From Streptomyces soli (GTDB lineage: Bacteria > Actinomycetota > Actinomycetes > Streptomycetales > Streptomycetaceae), in NCBI RefSeq assembly GCF_003999195.1, contig NZ_RJVR01000298.1, positions 1-38,040 of the forward strand: DNA of 38,040 nucleotides, read 5' to 3'. Within the stretch, counting starts at the first letter, position 1. Each line of letters begins with the position of its first letter. Made by a program: the position numbers and the translations under genes. A model generated the notes under the pieces. The model was not told the origin of the DNA, made no database searches, and worked only from the letters and a program-made list of their open reading frames with translations. This document shows positions 26,169-34,223 of the stretch, piece after piece.

Positions 26169-26999
26169 ATGGCATCTTTCACCGCACTCCGCGCCAAACG
26201 GCCTCGCCCTGGCTCTCTGCTCCTCGACCGCGCGGCCGCGCTGTTCGATCCTGGGCCTGGGCCTGGGCCTGAGGCCGTTGTGCCTGCGGCCTTAACACCT
26301 GCTCCTGCGGCTGTGGGTGGACCACCGCCCGAGGCGCCGGGGGTTGTGGCCCGGGTGCGCGGGTGGCTGTACGTGCGCTGCGGGGTGGAGCCGAAGACCG
26401 TGGCGGCGTTGGCGGTGGTGCTGGTCGCGGCGGTCTGCTTCGCGGCCTATCACTTCTGGGCGGGGCGGCCGGAGACGGTGGCGGTGCCGCGGGTGTCGGC
26501 GGCAGGCTCGGCGGCGGGCGTGCCTCGGCCGGTGCCGTCGCCGGGGCCGCCGGTTGTGGCCGGGGCGAGGGCGTCCAGCGGTGTGGTCGTCGACGTCGCC
26601 GGCAAGGTCCGCAGACCGGGGGTACGGAAGCTGCCGGCCGGTTCCCGCGTCGCGGACGCGGTCAAGGCGGCGGGCGGGGCGCTCCCCGGCGCGGACACGA
26701 GCGGCCTGAACCTCGCGCGCGTCCTGGCCGACGGGGAACAAGTCGTCGTCGGCGCCCCGGCCAATGGCCCGGCGCCCGGCCCGTCCGGCAGCGCACCGGG
26801 CCCGACCGCCCCCATCAGCCTGAGCACCGCCACCCCGGAGCAGTTGGAGACCCTGCCGGGCGTGGGCCCGGTCCTCGCCAAGCACATCATCGACTACCGC
26901 ACCCAGCACGGCGGGTTCACCTCCATCGACCAGCTCAACGAAGTCACCGGCATCGGCGACCGCCGCTTCGTGGATCTGAAGCCCCTGGTCACCCCATGA
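26169..26999 (+). CDS. comEA: ComEA family DNA-binding membrane protein
   Basis: This 276-aa protein has a Pro/Ala-rich N-terminal region, one transmembrane helix at about 76-95 (TVAALAVVLVAAVCFAAYHF), a Pro/Ala linker and a SLBB domain (VVVDVAGKVRRPGVRKLPAG). At the C-terminus is a tandem helix-hairpin-helix (about 218-276: LETLPGVGPVLAKHI and LNEVTGIGDRRFVDL). In transformable bacteria ComEA binds DNA outside the cell and hands it to the ComEC channel. ATG 26169 appears leaderless. The stop overlaps the comEC start (ATGA), so the two are translationally coupled. Natural transformation is not generally known in Streptomyces, so the actual role may differ. Confidence 0.88.
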   Translation: MASFTALRAKRPRPGSLLLDRAAALFDPGPGPGPEAVVPAALTPAPAAVGGPPPEAPGVVARVRGWLYVRCGVEPKTVAALAVVLVAAVCFAAYHFWAGRPETVAVPRVSAAGSAAGVPRPVPSPGPPVVAGARASSGVVVDVAGKVRRPGVRKLPAGSRVADAVKAAGGALPGADTSGLNLARVLADGEQVVVGAPANGPAPGPSGSAPGPTAPISLSTATPEQLETLPGVGPVLAKHIIDYRTQHGGFTSIDQLNEVTGIGDRRFVDLKPLVTP

Positions 27000-29503
27000 C
27001 CGCGCCGCCAACCCAGCCCGTCCGTCGCGCCGTCCACGCCACCGCCGCCTCACCACGTGGCGCCTCCAACCCCCACCAGGACGCCCCGCCCGACCTTCGC
27101 CTCGTACCGCCCGCCCTCGCCTCCTGGCTCACCGCCGCGTGGGCGCTCGGCGCGCCGGGGGGAGTGGCGGCCGCAGCCTGCGCGTCGGCCGTGGCCCTGG
27201 CCATGGCGCTGCTTGCGCTCACGCTGCGGCGGCGCCGCGCCCACGCCGGCCACCCGGCTGTTTTACGGCGATCGGGGGTCGCAGCTGTCACCGTCCTGCT
27301 CTGCGCGGCGGCGACCGGTGGTGTCGCCGCCCTGCACGCGGCGGACCTCCACCGGGGGCCGGTGCCCGCCCTTGCCGCCGAACATGCCCGCGCCACGGTG
27401 GAGTTGAGGCTCACCGGGGACGCCCGCACCATCCGCCCCCGGGTCCGGGGGGCGGCACGGGCGCCGGCGGCGGCGATGGTGGAGGCCGAGGCTGTGCGCG
27501 TCACGGCGTACGGCAGCACGGCGGTGGTACGTACGCCGGTGCTGGTCATCGGGGACCGGCCGGCGGGGTCCTGGCTGCGATTGCTGCCGTCCACCCACGT
27601 CACCGTCGATGCCCGGCTGGCCTCGCCGGCCAGCCCGGGCGACCGTGTGGCCGCCGTGCTGTCCGTGCATGGTCTGCCCCGGGTGACCCGGTCGCCGACG
27701 TCCGTGCAGCGCACGGCGGGCGGCCTGCGCGAGGGCCTGCGCAGGGCCACCGACGGCCTCCCGTCCGACGCCCGCGCGCTGCTGCCCGGCCTCGTCGTCG
27801 GGGACACCTCCCGCCTCACACCCGAACTGCATGACGCGTTCGAGGCCACCGACCTGACGCACCTCACCGCCGTATCCGGCTCGAACCTCGCGATCATCCT
27901 GATACTGCTCATCGGGCCGCCCGGCACCGCCATCCTCGCCGAACGAGGCGGCCTGGCACCCCGCCTCGGCATCCCACTCCGGGCGACGGCCGTGCTGGGC
28001 GGCGTGCTCACGACCGCCTTCGTGATCGTCTGCCGCCCGGACCCGAGCGTGCTGCGGGCCGCCGCGTGCGGCCTGATCACGCTGCTGGCCATCGCCACCG
28101 GCCGCCGGCGCTCGTTGATCCCGGCCCTGGCGGCGGCCGTCCTCCTGCTGCTGCTCTACGACCCGTGGCTGGCCCGCTCGTACGGCTTCCTGCTCTCCGT
28201 CCTTGCCACGGGCGCCCTGCTCACCGTCGCCCCGGTCTGGAGTGCCGCCCTCCAGCGCCGCCGGGTGCCGCCCCGCCTCGCGGAGGTGCTCGCGGCGGCG
28301 GCCTCCGCGCAGGCGGCGTGCGCGCCCGTGGTTGCGGTGCTGGCCGCGCACGTCAGCCTGGTCGCGGTGCCATGCAATCTGCTGGCCGAACTCGCTGTCG
28401 CCCCCGCCACGGTGCTCGGCTTCGCGGCGCTCGCGGCGGCCCCGGTCGCCATGCCCGCCGCCAAGGCCCTTTCCTGGCTGGCCGGTTGGCCCACGTCCTG
28501 GATCGCCGCCGTCGCCCGCCACGGCGCCGGGCTGCCCGGCGCCACCGTCGACTGGCCCGGCAGCTGGACGGGCGCTGCCCTGCTCGCGGCGCTCACAGTG
28601 ACCGGCGTCCTCCTAGGCCGGCGCCTGCTGCGGCACCCGTGGCTGTGCGCGGCCGCCGTGCTGCTGCTCCTGCTGGCCGTCCTGCGTCCCGCCCCGCTAC
28701 CCAGAAGCCTCACCGGTTGGCCGCCGCCCGGCTGGCGGCTCGTCGCGTGCGACGTGGGTCAGGGCGACGCCCTGGTCCTGTCCGCGGGGCCCGGCACCGC
28801 CGTCGTCATCGACACCGGCCCCGAGCCCGCCCTCGCCGACCGCTGCCTGCGCTCCCTCGGCATCACCACCATCCCGCTCCTGCTCCTCACCCACTTCCAC
28901 GCCGACCACGTCGACGGCCTCCCTGGCGTCCTGCGCGGCCGCACGGTCGGCGCGATCGAGACCACCACCCTCGACGAACCGCCCGGCCAAGCCACCTTCG
29001 TACGCCGCCGGGCAGCCGCCGCCCACATTCCCCTCATCCGCGCCGCCGCCGGCGAGCACCGCCGCCTCGCCGCCCTGGACTGGCAGATCCTCTGGCCGCC
29101 ACCGACCCCCTCCGCCCTCCCCGACGACGGTCCCAACGACGCGAGCATCGCCCTCCTCGTCCGCACAGCCGGGCTCAGCCTCATGCTCCTCGGCGACCTC
29201 GAACCCGCCGCCCAGCAACGCCTACTCGCCGCCGTCCCCGACCTCCCCCGCGTCGACGTCCTCAAAGTCGCCCACCACGGCTCCGCCTACCAGGACCCCG
29301 CCCTCCTGGCCCGCCTCCGCCCCCGACTCGCCCTCATCTCCTGCGGCGCCGACAACCCCTACGGCCACCCCTCTCCCCGCACCGTCGCCGCCCTCCGCGC
29401 CCAAGGCGCCACAGTCCTCCGCACCGACACCGACGGCCCCATCGCCGTCACCGGCAACCCGCAACACCTGAGCGCCGCCCTCATAGGCCCCGCCGCTAGG
29501 TAG
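26996..29503 (+). CDS. comEC: ComEC/Rec2-type DNA channel and metallo-beta-lactamase protein
   Basis: This 835-aa multi-pass protein begins with an N-terminal membrane region and DUF4131-like domain. The competence domain follows, with LLPGLVVGDTSRLTPEL and DLTHLTAVSGSNLAIIL. A long hydrophobic core of about ten helices leads to a C-terminal metallo-beta-lactamase domain (about 580-835). That domain has DVGQGDALVL, VIDTGP, THFHADHVDG (His633, His635, Asp637, His638), LLGDLEP and KVAHHGSAYQ. The zinc site looks complete, as expected for nuclease activity on incoming DNA. It starts at ATG 26996 within the comEA stop. Its last 8 nt overlap the convergent methyltransferase gene. A role in DNA uptake is family knowledge only. 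Confidence 0.93.
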   Translation: MTAPPTQPVRRAVHATAASPRGASNPHQDAPPDLRLVPPALASWLTAAWALGAPGGVAAAACASAVALAMALLALTLRRRRAHAGHPAVLRRSGVAAVTVLLCAAATGGVAALHAADLHRGPVPALAAEHARATVELRLTGDARTIRPRVRGAARAPAAAMVEAEAVRVTAYGSTAVVRTPVLVIGDRPAGSWLRLLPSTHVTVDARLASPASPGDRVAAVLSVHGLPRVTRSPTSVQRTAGGLREGLRRATDGLPSDARALLPGLVVGDTSRLTPELHDAFEATDLTHLTAVSGSNLAIILILLIGPPGTAILAERGGLAPRLGIPLRATAVLGGVLTTAFVIVCRPDPSVLRAAACGLITLLAIATGRRRSLIPALAAAVLLLLLYDPWLARSYGFLLSVLATGALLTVAPVWSAALQRRRVPPRLAEVLAAAASAQAACAPVVAVLAAHVSLVAVPCNLLAELAVAPATVLGFAALAAAPVAMPAAKALSWLAGWPTSWIAAVARHGAGLPGATVDWPGSWTGAALLAALTVTGVLLGRRLLRHPWLCAAAVLLLLLAVLRPAPLPRSLTGWPPPGWRLVACDVGQGDALVLSAGPGTAVVIDTGPEPALADRCLRSLGITTIPLLLLTHFHADHVDGLPGVLRGRTVGAIETTTLDEPPGQATFVRRRAAAAHIPLIRAAAGEHRRLAALDWQILWPPPTPSALPDDGPNDASIALLVRTAGLSLMLLGDLEPAAQQRLLAAVPDLPRVDVLKVAHHGSAYQDPALLARLRPRLALISCGADNPYGHPSPRTVAALRAQGATVLRTDTDGPIAVTGNPQHLSAALIGPAAR

Positions 29504-30149
29504 CCACGGGCTTACGGACCAGGAGGAAGGCCTGCGGCTGCTTCTCGTCCTTCCCGGGTTCGCGCAGCATCCGGGCATGCGCTTCGAACCCGGCCTGGCT
29601 CAGCAACTCGGCGATGTGGCCGGGCGGCATCCAGTAGACGTCGAGCGACATCGGGTGCCCATAGGCATGTTCCAGGTGCCGGCGCTCATCGCCTGCCTTG
29701 AAGGCGAGCAGTAGGTAGCCGCCCGGCGCCAGCACCCGGTGGAACTCGGCGAACACCCCCGCCAACAGCTCCGGCGGAGTGTGGATGATGGAGTACCAGG
29801 CCACGATGCCCCCGAGAACGCCGTCCTTCAGCTCCAAGGCGGCTATCGACCCCTCGTCGAACCGCAGCTCCGGATGCCTCCGCCGCGCCTCCGCGACCAT
29901 CCCCAGCGACAGATCGACGCCGAACGTGTCCACCCCGAGCGCATCCAGGTGCGCCGTCACCCGGCCAGGCCCGCACCCCAGATCCGCGACCGCCCCCAGA
30001 TCCGCAGCCCGCACCAGCTCGGCGAACGCGGCAAGCATCGCCCCCTCCAACGGCCTGCGGGCAAGTTCGGCGCTCAGAAGTTCGGCGTAATCGACAGCAA
30101 CAGTGTCGTAGTTGGCCCGAATGGCGCTCAGGTAGGAAGGCTCGGTCAT
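29496..30149 (-). CDS. SAM-dependent methyltransferase (class I, UbiE/type 11-like)
   Basis: This 217-aa cytoplasmic protein has the SAM-binding loop VADLGCGPGRVTAHL (DLGCGPG at 56-62). The acidic residue FGVDLSLGM ends strand 2, and GGIVAWYSIIHTPP and FHRVLAPGGYLLLAF form the post-motifs typical of methyltransferase domain 11. Short loops at the end (MPPGHIAELLSQAGF) complete the fold. The substrate cannot be inferred. ATG 30149 is preceded by TACTGT with an 8-nt gap, so it is probably leaderless. The 3' end overlaps comEC by 8 nt with no terminator between them; convergent transcripts may interfere. Confidence 0.88.
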   Translation of the reverse strand: MTEPSYLSAIRANYDTVAVDYAELLSAELARRPLEGAMLAAFAELVRAADLGAVADLGCGPGRVTAHLDALGVDTFGVDLSLGMVAEARRRHPELRFDEGSIAALELKDGVLGGIVAWYSIIHTPPELLAGVFAEFHRVLAPGGYLLLAFKAGDERRHLEHAYGHPMSLDVYWMPPGHIAELLSQAGFEAHARMLREPGKDEKQPQAFLLVRKPVAT

Positions 30150-30157
30150 GGTCCAGG

Positions 30158-30163
30158 ACAGTA
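30158..30163 (-). promoter_or_regulatory. -10 box TACTGT of the methyltransferase gene
   Basis: Read on the minus strand, TACTGT ends 8 nt before ATG 30149. No ribosome site is seen in that gap. Confidence 0.4.
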
Positions 30164-30219
30164 CTTCCCGAGCTATCCGTCACCAGTCCCCCGTATATGC
30201 TCCCTTGACCTGCCAGAAA

Positions 30220-30274
30220 CGTAAAAGGGCTTACGCAAGTACCTGCCGAGGTGTAAGTCTACGCGCGTTACACC
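30220..30274. promoter_or_regulatory. Two inverted repeats (CGTAA/TTACG and GGTGTAA/TTACACC) before the nucleotidase gene
   Basis: CGTAA (30220-30224) pairs with TTACG (30231-30235). GGTGTAA (30250-30256) pairs with TTACACC (30268-30274) across 11 bp. The two share a GTAA/TTAC half. They lie 32-86 bp before the start codon at 30306, between TTGACC (30205-30210) and TAGCGT (30277-30282), where an operator would be expected. Confidence 0.4.
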
Positions 30275-30305
30275 CATAGCGTAGGCCCGGCTCCCGGAGG
30301 CGTAA

Positions 30306-32150
30306 GTGCCCATAAACCGCAGAGACTTCATCAACCGCTCGGCCGCGACCGGTGCGGGCGTCGCCCTGGCCGGTACGGCCGGGGTGGTCGCCGCCGCGCC
30401 GCAGGCGGCCGCCGCCGAGACGAAGAGCGGCGGGAAGGACGAGCATGCCCCGAAGACGTACTCGTTCTCGATCCTCGGCACGACGGACCTGCACAGCCAT
30501 GTCTTCAACTGGGACTACTACACGAACGCGGAGTACACCGACTCCAAGAGTGACGACGTAGGCCTGGCGAAGGTCTTCAGCCTTGTCAAGCAGGTCCGCG
30601 AGGAGAAGGGCTGTCACCGCACCCTGCTCGTCGACGCCGGCGACATCATCCAGGGCACCTCGCTCGCGTACTACTACGCCAAGGTCGACCCGATCACCGG
30701 CGCCAACGGCAAGCCTGGGCCGATCCACCCGATGGCCTCGGCCATGAACCACATGCGGTACGACGCGGCGGCGCTGGGCAACCACGAGTTCAACTACGGC
30801 ATCCCGCTGCTGCGCACCTTCCAGGAGCAGTGCAAGTTCCCGCTGCTTGGCGCCAACGCGCTGAACGCCAAGACGCTCAAGCCGGCTTTCCCGCCCTACG
30901 TCATCAAGCACATCCCGGTGCCCGGCCGCCCGCCGATCAAGGTCGGCATCATCGGCCTGACCAACCCCGGCATCGCGATCTGGGACAAGGACAACGTCTC
31001 CGGCAAGATGGTCTTCCCCAGCCTGGTCGAGCAGGCGGCGAAGTACGTCCCCAAGGTGCGCTCGCTCGGCGCCGACGTGGTCTTCCTGACCGACCACTCC
31101 GGCCTCGACGGCACCACCTCCTACGGTGACGCGCTGCCGTACGTGGAGAACGCCTCGAACCTCGTCGCCCAGCAGGTCCCGGGCATCGACGCGATCCTGG
31201 TCGGCCACACCCACGTAGAGGTCGCCACCTACAAGGTCACCAACGAGAAGACCGGCAAGGACGTCGTCCTGTCCGAGCCCTTCTGCTGGGGCAAGCGGCT
31301 GTCGGTCTTCGACTTCGAGGTGGAGTTCACGAAGGGCAAGTGGGAGGTCACTTCCGTCACTTCCGACGTGCTCAAGGCCAACGCTGTCGACGAGGACCCG
31401 GAGATCGTCAAGCTGCTCAAGGCGGACCACGACAAGGTCGTGGCGTACGTCAACCAGACGATCGGCACCTGCACCGAGGAGATGTCGGCGGTCGACTCGT
31501 GCTGGAAGGACACGGCGATCATCGACTTCATCAACTACGTCCAGGCCGCCGCGGTCAAGGCCGGCCTCAGCGGCACCGACGCCGCCCTCCCTGTCGTCTC
31601 CTTCGCCGCGCCCTTCAGCCGCACCGCCGACATCCCCGCGGGCAACGTCACCATCCGCGACATCGCCGGCCTCTACATCTACGACAACACCCTGTACGGC
31701 AAGAAGCTCACCGGCGCCCAGCTCAAGGACTACCTCGAGTTCGCCGCCGCGTACTACAACCAGGTCCCCGCCGGCACCGCCGTGAACACCGCCACCCTCA
31801 CCAACAGCACCTCGGGCGGCTCGACGCGCTGGGACTACACGTACGACGTCGCCTCGGGCGTCACCTACGACATCGACATCGCCCAGGCCTCCGGCTCGCG
31901 CATCGCCAACCTGCAGTACAACGGCGCGGCCGTCGACCCCGCTCAGGAGTTCGTCGTCGCCGTCAACAACTACCGGGCCTCCGGCGGCAGCGGCTACCCG
32001 TGGATCTCCACCGCCGAGATCGTCTACAACGGTGGCCAGGAGATCCGCCAGCTGCTGATCGACTACCTGGTCGCGTCCGGCTCCATCGACCCGACCGTCT
32101 TCTTCACGGACAACTGGAAGCTGACGCAGGCCGGCACGCCCGTCTTCTAA
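30306..32150 (+). CDS. Tat-exported 5'-nucleotidase/metallophosphatase (UshA-like)
   Basis: A 614-aa secreted enzyme that should release phosphate from nucleotides, possibly also from 2',3'-cyclic ones. The Tat signal NRRDFINRSAATGAGVALAG is at residues 4-23, with likely cleavage near the AAAA at 34-37. The calcineurin-like metal site is intact: TTDLHSH (Asp61, His63), VDAGDIIQG, LGNHEFNYG (Asn159, His160), LTDHSG and VGHTHVEV (His301, His303). A 5'-nucleotidase C-terminal domain (about 385-580) contains VVSFAAPFSRTADIPAG, YIYDNTLYGKKLTG and VAVNNYRASGGSGYPW. GTG 30306 has GGAGG 5 nt upstream. The inverted repeats upstream may control it; no clear Pho box is seen. A phosphate-scavenging role is inferred. 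Confidence 0.92.
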   Translation: MPINRRDFINRSAATGAGVALAGTAGVVAAAPQAAAAETKSGGKDEHAPKTYSFSILGTTDLHSHVFNWDYYTNAEYTDSKSDDVGLAKVFSLVKQVREEKGCHRTLLVDAGDIIQGTSLAYYYAKVDPITGANGKPGPIHPMASAMNHMRYDAAALGNHEFNYGIPLLRTFQEQCKFPLLGANALNAKTLKPAFPPYVIKHIPVPGRPPIKVGIIGLTNPGIAIWDKDNVSGKMVFPSLVEQAAKYVPKVRSLGADVVFLTDHSGLDGTTSYGDALPYVENASNLVAQQVPGIDAILVGHTHVEVATYKVTNEKTGKDVVLSEPFCWGKRLSVFDFEVEFTKGKWEVTSVTSDVLKANAVDEDPEIVKLLKADHDKVVAYVNQTIGTCTEEMSAVDSCWKDTAIIDFINYVQAAAVKAGLSGTDAALPVVSFAAPFSRTADIPAGNVTIRDIAGLYIYDNTLYGKKLTGAQLKDYLEFAAAYYNQVPAGTAVNTATLTNSTSGGSTRWDYTYDVASGVTYDIDIAQASGSRIANLQYNGAAVDPAQEFVVAVNNYRASGGSGYPWISTAEIVYNGGQEIRQLLIDYLVASGSIDPTVFFTDNWKLTQAGTPVF

Positions 32151-32159
32151 GCCACATGC

Positions 32160-32193
32160 GTAAGGGGCCCGCGCCATGGCGCGGGCCCCTTAC
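32160..32193. terminator. Perfect 34-nt palindromic terminator, bidirectional
   Basis: GTAAGGGGCCCGCGC and its complement flank a CATG loop without mismatch. It sits 9 nt after the nucleotidase stop and 21 nt before the convergent permease stop, so it likely ends both transcripts. There is no T run. Confidence 0.8.
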
Positions 32194-32214
32194 AGGTTTA
32201 CGGTCCTCAAGGCC

Positions 32215-33633
32215 TCAAACCTCCAGCCCGAGCTCCTCCTCCGGCACCGAGATCACCCAGCGCATCTCCCGCTTCGGCCGCAGGTACAGCAGCCAGTACA
32301 GGCACGACACCGCCACGATCCCGCCCGTGATCAGCAGGTCCCGCGTGGTCTGCTGGGTCAGCACGTACGCCAGGACCGCGATCAGCAGCACCGGCACCGC
32401 CGGCCACAGCGGCATCCGCCACGCCTGCCGCTTCTTGTGTTCCCCGCGCCGCGACGCCAGCGACGCCACCGCCACGACGATGTACATCGCGGCCACCGCC
32501 ACGCCCGTCACGCCGCTGAGCGTCTCCACCGGTACGAAGCACAGCACCGCACCCGGCACACCCACCGCCAGGGTGGCCACCCACGGCGAGCCGAAGCGCC
32601 CGCCCAGCCGCCCGAAGGCCCGGTTGACCGGCTTCGGCCAGGCGCGGTCGCGCGCCGAGGCGTACAGCACCCGCGAGTTCTGGATCACCATGACGATGCC
32701 CGCGTTGATGATCGCCAGCGCGATGCACAGGCTGATGAAGGTGCCCACCGCCGAGTTGCTCCAGCCCTGTACGAGGGCCGACAGGTTGCCCTCCGCCAGG
32801 GTGTGCAGGTCCGGCGCGCCGAGCGTGATCGCGATGGTCGGGACGATCACGACCAGGGCCCCGATGGCCAGCGTCCACAGCACCGTCCGCGAGACCGTCC
32901 GCTTCGGGTTCTCCATCTCCTCCGACAGATACACCGCCGTGCTGAAGCCCTGCAGCACGAAGAGCGCGATCGCCAGCCCCGCGATGATCGTCCCCGCGGT
33001 CACCGCCGAGCTCATCCCGTGCCCGGCGTCCGTCACCGGGTGCACCAGCACCGACGCCGACCGGGCGCTGTGCGAGAAGCCGAGGAAGGCCACGATGCCG
33101 GCCGCGACGACCTCCAGGAAGAGGAAGATGCCGGTGATCCAGGCGTTGGCCCGCAGGTCGAGCAGGCCCATCACGGTCGCCAGGAGCATGACGCCCGCGC
33201 CCGCCACCTGGCCGTTGATGTGCACGATCGGCGCCAGATACTCGCCCGTACCGAGCGCGATGATCGGCGGCACGATCATCACCACGATCAGCGACAGTAC
33301 GAACACCACCCACCCGGCCAGCCGGCCGACGAGGGTGCCCACCATGGCGTACTCGCCACCCGCACTCGGGATCAGCGTCCCCAGCTCCGAGTAACAGAAC
33401 GCCACCGCGATACACAGCACCGCGGCGATCACGATCGTCAGGGCCGTCCCCGTCCCCAGATCCGCGAACAGCGGCGGCACGATGACGAACAACGACGAGG
33501 CGGGAGTCAGGCACGACAGCGTCAGCAGCGTGCCTCCGACCACACCGATGGACCGGGTCAGTGCCTTCGGCGCCTCAATCGGCGGAACCAGCGGCGAATG
33601 CGGGGGCGCCAAGGGGTCAAGCGTGTCGGTCAT
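32215..33633 (-). CDS. APC-family amino acid permease
   Basis: This 472-aa protein has about 12 membrane segments. It begins with a short Pro-rich cytoplasmic tail and the conserved first-helix region RSIGVVGGTLLTLSCLTPASS (unwound helix 1 as in LeuT-fold transporters). Other family features are SELGTLIPSAGGEY, VLQGFSTAVYLSEEMENPKRTVSR (Glu and NPKR motif) and NSRVLYASARDRAWPKPVNRAF. The transported amino acid cannot be told, although the APC group includes general and cationic amino acid carriers. ATG 33633 has only a weak ribosome site. A short inverted repeat lies about 60 bp upstream. The gene ends against the bidirectional terminator. Confidence 0.9.
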   Translation of the reverse strand: MTDTLDPLAPPHSPLVPPIEAPKALTRSIGVVGGTLLTLSCLTPASSLFVIVPPLFADLGTGTALTIVIAAVLCIAVAFCYSELGTLIPSAGGEYAMVGTLVGRLAGWVVFVLSLIVVMIVPPIIALGTGEYLAPIVHINGQVAGAGVMLLATVMGLLDLRANAWITGIFLFLEVVAAGIVAFLGFSHSARSASVLVHPVTDAGHGMSSAVTAGTIIAGLAIALFVLQGFSTAVYLSEEMENPKRTVSRTVLWTLAIGALVVIVPTIAITLGAPDLHTLAEGNLSALVQGWSNSAVGTFISLCIALAIINAGIVMVIQNSRVLYASARDRAWPKPVNRAFGRLGGRFGSPWVATLAVGVPGAVLCFVPVETLSGVTGVAVAAMYIVVAVASLASRRGEHKKRQAWRMPLWPAVPVLLIAVLAYVLTQQTTRDLLITGGIVAVSCLYWLLYLRPKREMRWVISVPEEELGLEV

Positions 33634-33690
33634 GCGGGATCCGATCGGGTCGGGCTGAGGGGGCTACCGCCTCCGGTCAAAGAAACACGA

Positions 33691-33709
33691 ACGGAATGTG
33701 TGCTTCCGT
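33691..33709. promoter_or_regulatory. Inverted repeat ACGGAA-N7-TTCCGT upstream of permease
   Basis: A perfect 6-bp inverted repeat lies 58-76 bp before the permease start, a usual operator position. The other 190 bp between the permease and the PPOX remnant show nothing else clear. Confidence 0.35.
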
Positions 33710-33841
33710 CCCGGCATGAAACCCCGCGCATCAATGACCCGTCAAGAGGTCTCGCACAACGAAATCCGTAGCAGCGAGGCGCTTCGTCTCCGCAAACCCT
33801 CAAGAAACCCCGGATTCAATGCGGATTTACTCACTCCCGGA

Positions 33842-34159
33842 TCAGAATAGCCACGCCCCCTCCCTCATCGGATCCCGGTCTCGCATCTCGGACAACGTCC
33901 CCCACGCCTGCACCCACCACGGCCGCACCGCAAAGAACACATACCCCGGCCCGTCCTCCCGCGGATCCCACTCCGCCTTCGCCGCGAACGCGTCCCCCAC
34001 CCCCTCCGGCAGCTCCTCCCCCCGCACCACCCGCGCCGTCCCGTCGATCAACACCACATCCCGCGTATGCCCCAGGCTCAGCCGTACGCGCCCCGACCCC
34101 GACGCCCGCAGATGCCGCACCGTCCGCGTCCCGGTTTCTGTACCTGTTCCTGACGTCAT
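33842..34159 (-). pseudogene. C-terminal half of a PPOX-type flavin/F420 oxidoreductase
   Basis: The frame resembles the second half of small pyridoxamine 5'-phosphate oxidase-like proteins. RHLRASGSGRVRLSLGHTRDVVLIDGTARVV (split by many small substitutions) leads to DAFAAKAEWDPRE, GYVFFAVRPWWVQAWG and a C-terminal MREGAWLF. The usual N-terminal half, which holds the first strands and part of the cofactor site, is missing. Sequence before about codon 13 (ATG 34159) is unrelated and low complexity, and no ribosome site is seen. The frame can be read up to GTG/ATG 34252, but those residues show no homology. Just upstream begins the large membrane gene (ends at 34224), so the truncation probably arose by rearrangement. 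It could also be a functional short protein, which is less likely. Confidence 0.6.
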
Positions 34160-34223
34160 ACGACGGGACGCCAGTGACGCGGGCTGCTGCCGCGCATCGG
34201 CTCGGAGACCTAGGACCGCAGCC

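Noticed and set aside
30181..30305. Pho box upstream of the 5'-nucleotidase
   Set aside because: No direct repeats of GTTCACC-type 11-mers are found in this region.
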